Shown: piece by piece, positions 57,281-64,000 of the stretch | Position numbering within the stretch: the first letter of the stretch is position 1 | How the letters are laid out: each line of letters begins with the position of its first letter | The notes under the pieces: generated by a model | Seen by the model: the letters and a program-made list of their open reading frames with translations, nothing else | The model's database searches: none | What the model was told of the DNA's origin: nothing | Assembly: GCA_900618795.1 (NCBI GenBank) | Contig: UYJD01000005.1 | Location: 652,811 to 716,810 of the forward strand | Direction of reading: 5' to 3' | Length of the DNA stretch: 64,000 bases | Source: Cyanodermella asteris | Lineage: Eukaryota; Ascomycota; Lecanoromycetes; Ostropales; Stictidaceae | Position numbers and translations under genes: made by a program

Positions 57281-60118
57281 TCATGCCATGAATCGCCTGC
57301 TCCCTTTTACCAGGCCATCCTCACTCTTACTGACCGTCGCCCACACGGGTGCATACTTTCTAAACTCCTGCAGTGCCGGTATTCCGCCATCAGGCTTGCC
57401 TCCGTCCTCGTTCCACAAGCAGACTGCTCTCCCATCAAGCCCCGGTGTATCTCCATCCCAACTCACGTGCACGACCCATGGCCGCTCTTCCCAATCTCGC
57501 CTCCAGAGTCGCAACTCATTGCTGCCATCGCGGACTGGACTGAAAGGCTTGTTATGCTCAGGATCTCCGCTACCTTCGACGAAGATGCTGCTCACGGGGT
57601 TGTCGAAGTACAGGCGGCAGTTGCGTGTTTTAGAGCCCGAGAGCTTGAATGTCGCGGTGTGATTTGATTTTGACTTCGAACGCGATACGTTGAGAGACAA
57701 CCAGTCGTCGTAAGCCAACTCCGGCGGAATGTCCGGGTGGAGAGGCTCGATCAAAGTTGGTGCGAGACCTGGCCATCGTAGCTCGACCGTGCCAGCTCGG
57801 GCTGCATCTGTTGCATTCAGAAGGTGTCCTGCAGAGCTGGGTAGACTTCGAGCAATGGTACTAAGATAGTCTGCGTCCGCACCACGAAGGACGACATGGT
57901 TGAGACCGCTATCAAGGTCGACTTCCTGAGTGAAGTAGATTTTCAACCTATTATTGGCAGAGAAGGGAAAAGCGATCAGGTTGTATACCAAGGTCCCAGC
58001 GAAGATCAGAAGCAGAAAGAAGTGGACATGGTACGTGCTGCGGTGGATGAAAGGCTGCACTGGCGCAACTACCAGGATGGTTAGAATCGCCATTGGTAAA
58101 TATATGCTCAGTGGTGAGTTGCCATCGCTGAGAGTCTGGCTCATCGCGGACGTGAGGTAAGGGACGACGGGACCGAAGAAGATGAGCGCTGGCACGGAGA
58201 AGAGGAGGAATTGCAGCCACCAAACTCAGCTGGGTAGAGACCCCGACCACCACTGTTCGTAGCCATACACAGCTTCCGGCTTTTCATCTGTAACGGTCAG
58301 TGACAGGTCGTCCGTACGTCGTGAGCGTGGCCTGAACGTTGTTTGTTGCTGGTCCCCCAACAGCGCCGTCCTCTCACTCGGTTCCTCATCAGCCGCCTCC
58401 GAGCTTGAGATGTCTCTTTCCCGAGGAAGACCAAGGCTCTCCGCAGCAAAGTCGGCTTTGCGGGGAAGGGCAAAGAACTCAAGAAGAGCAAAGAGTGTTG
58501 CAAGCCAGATTCCAAGCCCATAGAATAGGACTAGATAGCCACTAGCCACGCCTCGATCTTCGACGGCAGCGGCCGCAACGCCAAGGGCCCACACAGCCAA
58601 ATTCAGCCATCCCAGCGTGTACACTCTGTGGAGAGCGGTCGGTCGGACGTAGTCTGCAAATCGAGACTGAAACCACGTGGCAAAAATCCAGATGGAGGCG
58701 AAACAGCTCCAAACTGGCCACGGGGTGGACATGGCAATGAACGGGTTGAACTTGACCACGAGAAATGCCATTGCAAGAGTGACCGCAGATGAGATGACGA
58801 AAATGATTGGAGCTCTGAAGAAGCCCTTCCAGCATCCGAGTGGTGCTCTCGAGTCACCGACGTATTTGTGTCTGTTGAAGAGGTAGAGTTTATCCTGGGC
58901 GATCAAAAGTCCCATGAGGGCAGCGAGTGAGATCGGCGCAACAACGAGTAAGGTCACTTGCAGGGCAAAGAGCGTGTGAAGCTCCATTACGGCGAATGAT
59001 CTGCCGAACAACTCGAACCAGACACCCTGTGTCGCAACAGATCCAAGTTCAGCTGCTGATAGGCTTTGCACTGTTGAGATGGCAGCCGATAGCATGTGCC
59101 ACAAGGAGTCTTTGTTGGTATGTCGGGCGTCATCTTCCGTGGTATGATATCTGGAGCGCGGTTCGAGGAAGGCGACGTCCAGTCCACGAAGGTTGAGATC
59201 GTTGACGAATACACGGTAGTCGGTATCGCTCTTGATGGTTCCTCGCTTGAAACTGTCATCACTGACAGACGTAGCGAAGGGATGCTTCACACCACTGAAG
59301 TATCGTGTGACTTCAGTATCGGTACTTCGGAAAAGTGCGGCACGACCACCAGCTCCAGCGCCTTCGAGATTGAGAAAGCGGTCCACGAAATGAGCGGCCG
59401 GGTGCTGCGCGAATGCTCGAGCACCATTTAGAAAGTCCTCCTCGCCGTTGTTGAAGAGGAATACGATACCGTGCTCGGGCTGACGACTTTCGGATGTGAA
59501 GAAGCTCAACAGCTGAAGCATCGAAACAATTCCTACCCCGTCGTCTGTAGCACCATAACCGGTCGAGACACTGTCGTAATGGGCGTTGACTAGCACGCCT
59601 TTCTTGCCTGTGTAGCGTGTTTTGCTGGCCCACCAGGCGCCATCGGTGTCTTCCTTGCCACGGACGTACACAATCACATTGGTGCCCTCGAAATATGTAC
59701 TCAGTGTTGATCCCCATGTATCAGCCGCGAACGTGACGTTCGAGAGCAGATCATTGAAGATGACAACGGACGCTGCACCAGGTGCTGGATCCTTGTTAGC
59801 TGATGGGCCCTTGTCAGGGCTCTGTATTGTTGTATGTCTGGCGTCGTTCGCTTCCAAAACTTCCTCAATTCTCGACAACAGCCATGTTCGGACGACATCG
59901 TTCTGGCGCGAGTTGTAGGGATGAAAGTCGCCACTCAGGACCTGCAGGTCGAGAAAGGCTTGCGATATGTTGACACCGGCAAATGGGACATCAGACTTTG
60001 GCGCCGAAGGAACAATATAATGTACGACGAGGAGTGCAGCGAAGAATGCAATGTAGACTATGCTCAGGATCACGTTGACAGGCTTTGGTCGGAACGCCAG
60101 TGGGTTCATGGACTTCAT
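57281..60118 (-). CDS. PFF1: Vacuolar membrane M28 metalloprotease Pff1, with one in-frame UGA
   Basis: ATG at 60118 (MKSMNPLAFRPKPVNVIL) matches the family's N-terminus. The frame then runs 946 codons to 57281 with one internal TGA at codon 631 (58228-58226). The first membrane segment is at about residues 16-38. The luminal M28 domain has NAHYDSVS (His180, Asp182), ATDDG (Asp192-193), NNGEEDF (Glu226-227) and YHTTEDD, so the zinc site is complete. About five membrane segments follow, then EQWWSGSLPS, the TGA, and VWWLQFLLF in the same frame, continuing through three more segments and the C-terminal luminal domain. Family members, as I recall, have LPSW-x-W-x-LQFLL here, so a Trp codon (TGG) is expected. 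No credible intron removes the TGA. It may be a recent null allele, a sequencing error, or a read-through stop. Upstream in-frame ATG at 60310 was rejected as non-homologous. Confidence 0.85.
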
Positions 60119-60786
60119 CTTGCCGTGATATGGCACGTCGTTGGTGCGGGTTGACAAGACCAGTAAAGAAGACCTGACTCCACACTCACATGCTGCCTCA
60201 GCAATACTGTTCGCAGCGTTTGGAGACGTCACGGCAGCGAAATGAAGTTGGTCGTTGGCGAGGCGGAGATGGAGCGGAGCCGGGAGCTTGGACCAATGAC
60301 GAGGGGCCATCCGTGCATCTCGTGATCGAGGCGCGTCGTGGCGTACGTAGATGTTGCAACTTCTACCTACTTACTCTACTACATGCATATCTACCTCTAG
60401 GGCTACTATTATAGGTACCTATGGAGCTCGATACTCGCATGCTCCCTAAGCTACTATTAAGAGTCGGCTTCAGGATTTCTGCCCACTCGCCTTATGCCCG
60501 GTTTACAAAGGCGCAAACAAGCATGACAGATTACAACTTTGCCATCTCCCACAACGCCAGGACTTTTCTAAAACTCTAAGACTCTACGGCTACGACGAGA
60601 TGGTCATGTCAAGCTAGGCTTAATAGCATTGAAGACGGTCTGAGAAATAAACGCGATATCATTGGCAAGTATGGTGGCCTTTGTGTTTCTGACCAGCAAC
60701 CTACTCCTTGGACGCGGTTTATGAGCCCCGCATTTCCTATTGTGTGCAGTTCCATGTCACACTGTTGTTTGATTCGAGTTTTCTTC
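60119..60786. other. Spacer between Pff1 and the repeat-protein gene
   Basis: It holds the Pff1 promoter, possibly with a 5' UTR intron, plus the TpA-rich island at 60340-60475. The 3' flank of the repeat-protein gene is at the far end. No gene is supported. Confidence 0.45.
60340..60475. repeat. TpA-rich degenerate island
   Basis: Dense CTA, TAC and TATTA steps with no open frame. It resembles in texture the island at 3290-3430. Possibly an old repeat mutated by RIP; the family cannot be named. Confidence 0.35.
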
Positions 60787-61317
60787 TCAGGTGCTGGCGG
60801 CGATGAGACGGTGCAGAACGCTAACATCCTTGATCTCGCTTGGCGGCCGGCAGCAGCAGCAGCTTTCCGGGGCTGGAATTGTCAGCACCGCAATTCGAAA
60901 AGCACCAAAGTATGGTTCTGTTCAGGTTGCTACTCACTAACGTCCGCACGCTCCTCGTCCGTGAATTGGCTGTAATCGATAGCGCGCTTCTTGCTCACGC
61001 TGACCTCAAGGATACGGTGAAGAGTATCGACGTTGGTAATCTCGCTCGGCGGCACGCAGCAGCAGCAGGATTCGGGGGCTTGACCTGTCAGATCATCTAC
61101 TATGCAATGCACAGTGAGACTCACAGGGATTGGCAAGTTCTTCGACTGTGAATTTGCTGTAATCGATCGCACGGGCCATGAGGGCATCGGTGGGACCTTC
61201 AAGGAGCTATCAGCCAACTTGCTTGGTGTTTCATCATCTTGAACACTCACTCATCGCAGCTGTGACGGCAATGGCCGCGGACATGAAGCCGAGGACGAGA
61301 ATGGGGTTGAATTGCAT
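60787..61317 (-). CDS. Small secreted repeat protein with tetracysteine modules
   Basis: Four exons, 61317-61251, 61196-61125, 61084-60938 and 60872-60787 (introns 54, 40 and 65 bp), encode 123 residues. Residues 1-20 are a signal peptide (MQFNPILVLGFMSAAIAVTA). The mature part has two copies each of two modules: RAIDYS-x-FT-x-EE-x-A (from about residues 30 and 80) and PESCCCC-x-PPSEI followed by x2-V-x2-LHR (from about 50 and 97). All three introns are phase 1, and the last two lie at equivalent points just before each PES module, so the repeat probably arose by exon duplication. KKR before the second RAIDYS is a Kex2-type site. A TATA element lies about 100 bp upstream. I know no family with these motifs. 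It could be an effector, a processed-peptide precursor or a metal-binding protein. The 40-bp intron is the weakest part of the model. Confidence 0.72.
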
Positions 61318-62808
61318 GGTGAAGAGATGAGGTTCGAGCGTTGTACTTGAGTTTGGTCGAAGCTGTGCAGATGTCGAATGAAGAGCACAGGTCGGAAGGT
61401 CGGAAAGGGGACGACTTATATATTACTGAAGACGAGCTGCGATCAACACAATAGGGGATTCTGATAACAACGGATGCAACACCGTACGGGACCTCGCGAC
61501 CGGCCGCTCGTCTTGACCCTTTCGTCTCCGTCAACGTTCGGACGCAAATCTCCCTTCTGACACGGATCCTGAAGTCCGATACACAACGTTCATGTGTTCT
61601 GACCGCCTCAATACCGGGAGTGACCCCACCTGTTGGTTTGCTGTCAACGCTACAAGCGGTCCACGATGTGATTCTCGGTGGACTGAATGCATCCTGATCT
61701 GCATATCGCCTGATAGCGGCACCTGCATTTGCCCTGGTTGCTAAGGTTTCGCCGCAGCATCTGCTATCAGGACGTCGGGCGAGCACAGATTTTGCACCGG
61801 CAGACAACTGAAGAGAAGTCGCTCAATGACTATCTAACCCAAGGCGTTGCTCTTGGCGATGCCAGTGCTTGCCTGAAGAGGTCGCGTGCTGCAGTGGAAG
61901 ACTTTCGATGCCAAGTCTAGTAGAGGCATATCCATCCATGACGGCTCATTGTGCCACCACAAGCGGGTGTGGAGAACGTTAGAAGAATCCATGGCTATCT
62001 CCAAGCCACATCCTCCCTACGCGCTCCTCCAGGGGCTTTGATAACCTTATCTTGTGCCCGGTACGAGTTGAGAGAAGCAAAGTTATTGACCCGTCAAGGC
62101 TCCCTTGACCAGGGTTCCTGAGCCCGTGTTTCCCGGTCTTTATTCAGCTATCAATTGAACAATCAGCACGTTAGCTTTTGGTCACAGTCAAGACAGCAGA
62201 TCGCACAAGGTGCGATCATTTTTAGAGGAGCTTACTGACTGCAGATAAGCCTCCCTTCAGTCCGCTTTGGGCTCTGCCGCGGCGAAGAGGGGATTTTGGC
62301 CGAGCCTCTTAAAAACGCGCTGCAAGTAGCCGACTCTGATACGGACTCTAGTGGGTTACTAGGATCAAATGATCTCGTAATATTTGTTTAGTGGCGCCGG
62401 GGCTTCTCGATCGATAAGGCTCCTCCCGCTTTGTGTGGTCTGGCCAGAACGGTAACACGTCCGAGGGCCGTCTTACAGAATGCCGATCCAACTCCTTCCC
62501 GCAGTGTTACTTTGAGTCCCTGAATTAATGGATTCTCTACCCGTACCGTTCTCCGGCTTCAATCGTCTTCAGTGCATGTTCAATTACAAGTCGCAATGTA
62601 CGAGATCTCTGGTAAGGCTACCAAGCGGACTTGCGAGGAGGCCACGCTTCGGAGCCCCAGTAGATCTGTGCCTTATCATTTCTCGGACAGCCATTTCTTG
62701 CCTGCAAAAGCTAGTGTGGAGCTGGTCAGGTTATGAGCGGACTGTGTGTAGCAGCGACAGTGGCTTGCTAGTTCAGCCTATGAGCGACCTCATCTATTTG
62801 TACTGTAA
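61318..62808. other. Intergenic region up to the assembly gap
   Basis: Promoter of the repeat-protein gene, then 1.3 kb with no supported gene. The minus frame 61247-61807 overlaps the repeat gene's first exon in another register and is a shadow. Confidence 0.45.
61415..61423 (-). promoter_or_regulatory. TATA box of the tetracysteine repeat gene
   Basis: On the minus strand TATATAAG, about 100 bp before the ATG at 61317. Sequence and spacing are typical and support the chosen start. Confidence 0.5.
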
Positions 62809-63475
62809 NNNNNNNNNNNNNNNNNNNNNNNNNNNNNNNNNNNNNNNNNNNNNNNNNNNNNNNNNNNNNNNNNNNNNNNNNNNNNNNNNNNNNNNNNNNN
62901 NNNNNNNNNNNNNNNNNNNNNNNNNNNNNNNNNNNNNNNNNNNNNNNNNNNNNNNNNNNNNNNNNNNNNNNNNNNNNNNNNNNNNNNNNNNNNNNNNNNN
63001 NNNNNNNNNNNNNNNNNNNNNNNNNNNNNNNNNNNNNNNNNNNNNNNNNNNNNNNNNNNNNNNNNNNNNNNNNNNNNNNNNNNNNNNNNNNNNNNNNNNN
63101 NNNNNNNNNNNNNNNNNNNNNNNNNNNNNNNNNNNNNNNNNNNNNNNNNNNNNNNNNNNNNNNNNNNNNNNNNNNNNNNNNNNNNNNNNNNNNNNNNNNN
63201 NNNNNNNNNNNNNNNNNNNNNNNNNNNNNNNNNNNNNNNNNNNNNNNNNNNNNNNNNNNNNNNNNNNNNNNNNNNNNNNNNNNNNNNNNNNNNNNNNNNN
63301 NNNNNNNNNNNNNNNNNNNNNNNNNNNNNNNNNNNNNNNNNNNNNNNNNNNNNNNNNNNNNNNNNNNNNNNNNNNNNNNNNNNNNNNNNNNNNNNNNNNN
63401 NNNNNNNNNNNNNNNNNNNNNNNNNNNNNNNNNNNNNNNNNNNNNNNNNNNNNNNNNNNNNNNNNNNNNNNNNNN
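62809..63475. other. Assembly gap (667 N)
   Basis: Unbroken run of N. Frames reported across it are artefacts. Confidence 1.
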
Positions 63476-63762
63476 TGTACGCGTCGCGCCCTGCATGAAC
63501 TCCTCAAACCAAGAAAGTGATCACAGGCACCTGAAATCTAAGGGCGATATCTTCGAACACTTGACAGCTGTCGCTCGAAGGGTGTTTGAGGCGACGCAAG
63601 TCGTCGGCCTTCGGTGGCCGATGCGGCTGAGGCGTTTCACGTCCTGTTCCACCCTTTCCTGATGCCCATTTCTTCTGTTTTGGTCCTACTCGGCTTCTTT
63701 GTTGTCAGTTAAACCAAGCCACGGCGCGTAAAACCGATTATTGTCTTTTTGAAGTTGAGAAT

Positions 63763-64000
63763 ATGATGAACGCGGTCAAGCACAAGCTGTGGGCCCACCG
63801 CTATCATCCCACTCGAACGTCTGACAAAGACGAGGTCGAGTGGGATGAGACAGCTCTCCCTTCCGAACAGTCATTTATCTTCACTTTCACCATCAAGCAA
63901 GTTGCAGGCCATCTTGCATTTGCCTTGTGCTACGTTCTCGGCTTGACATTCGTCGTGACTTCCTTCTGGAGCAAAGCCAATGGAGAGAGACCGAGCTTGA
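63763..64000 (+). CDS. N-terminus of a membrane protein, cut by the window end
   Basis: The frame opens at tandem ATGs (63763 and 63766) and runs to the edge, 79 codons, without a stop. Residues 1-45 are polar with a charged patch (DKDEVEWDE). One hydrophobic segment follows at about 48-66 (GHLAFALCYVLGLTFVV), then SFWSKANGERPSL. A short cytosolic N-terminus plus one membrane segment fits a type II protein such as a glycosyltransferase or a UstYa-like (DUF3328) oxidase, but no diagnostic motif lies in the visible part. The start could be further upstream. Confidence 0.5.
   Translation, partial: MMNAVKHKLWAHRYHPTRTSDKDEVEWDETALPSEQSFIFTFTIKQVAGHLAFALCYVLGLTFVVTSFWSKANGERPSL

Noticed and set aside
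58226-58228. RIP as the cause of the Pff1 stop
   Set aside because: TGG to TGA corresponds to a C-to-T change in a CpC context on the other strand, not CpA; the gene is otherwise unmutated.
58176-58240. An intron removing the Pff1 UGA
   Set aside because: The only candidates are a 24-nt GTGG...CAG segment or a weak GTCTCT donor with a GCCAG acceptor that would delete the conserved LPS-x-VWWLQFLL region.
60787-61317. Metallothionein identity for the tetracysteine protein
   Set aside because: Cysteines occur as CCCC blocks, not CxC repeats, and there is a signal peptide; metal binding remains only a possibility.
61247-61807. 186-codon minus-strand frame overlapping the repeat gene start
   Set aside because: Different register from the signal-peptide exon; no domain.
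62528-63520. Frames spanning the N run on both strands
   Set aside because: Artefacts of reading through the assembly gap.
1-64000. CRISPR array, prokaryotic operon or rRNA genes
   Set aside because: No regularly spaced direct repeats or rRNA-like sequence; gene structure is clearly fungal.

Overview
The window is nuclear DNA of a filamentous ascomycete (Pezizomycotina). Genes are widely spaced. They carry short GT-AG introns, mostly 40-100 bp, and encode families typical of that group: TeaR, PTH11-like rhodopsin-fold receptor, RTA1-type, Upc2-like Zn2Cys6, Csc1/DUF221, GH53, ascomycete laccase and the vacuolar M28 protease Pff1. A Dothideomycete is my best guess, but the sequence alone does not prove it. 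There are no rRNA genes, no convincing tRNA and no CRISPR. A run of N at 62809-63475 is an assembly gap.

Layout: 0.1-1.9 kb, prenylated polarity protein TeaR (-). 4.8-6.7 kb, POT/PTR2 peptide transporter (-). 10.7-12.5 kb, Dal5-like MFS permease (+). 13.0-14.4 kb, PTH11-like membrane protein (-). 16.0-16.8 kb, alpha/beta hydrolase (+). 17.1-17.5 kb, small Cys-rich/coiled-coil protein (-). 19.3-22.0 kb, Csc1-family channel (-). 24.3-25.8 kb, Upc2-like zinc-cluster regulator whose zinc finger is split over three exons (-). 28.8-29.9 kb, RTA1-type lipid exporter (+). 31.9-32.3 kb, Cys-rich poly-Q protein (+). 34.7-36.3 kb, F-box protein with Cys and His clusters (-). 37.9-39.1 kb, secreted GH53 galactanase (+). 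40.0-42.2 kb, two hypothetical proteins. 44.4-45.5 kb, TMEM205-like membrane protein with a 434-bp intron (+). 49.4-51.2 kb, laccase (+). 52.3-53.4 kb, two miniature inverted-repeat elements, one TA-type and one Harbinger/Tourist-type. 54.8-56.0 kb, secreted clan-A glucanase-like protein (+). 57.3-60.1 kb, Pff1 (-). 60.8-61.3 kb, small secreted repeat protein with tetracysteine modules (-). 63.8 kb to the end, start of a membrane protein (+).

Three groups of functions recur. The first is sensing and uptake: peptide transporter, MFS permease, PTH11-like receptor and Csc1 channel. The second is secreted attack or remodelling of plant and fungal polymers: GH53, laccase and the glucanase-like enzyme. 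The third is lipid or membrane homeostasis and polarity: RTA1, Upc2-like regulator and TeaR. This fits a plant-associated or saprotrophic fungus. I see no single clear biosynthetic cluster.

The two observations most worth checking are these. (1) A 123-residue secreted protein at 60787-61317 is built from repeated PESCCCC-x-PPSEI and RAIDYS-x-FT-x-EE modules, separated by phase-1 introns at equivalent positions, with one KKR Kex2-type site. (2) The otherwise intact Pff1 gene has one in-frame UGA at codon 631, where I recall homologues having tryptophan.

Exon-intron structures were read by eye from splice signals, reading-frame phase and family resemblance. No alignment or database search was run.
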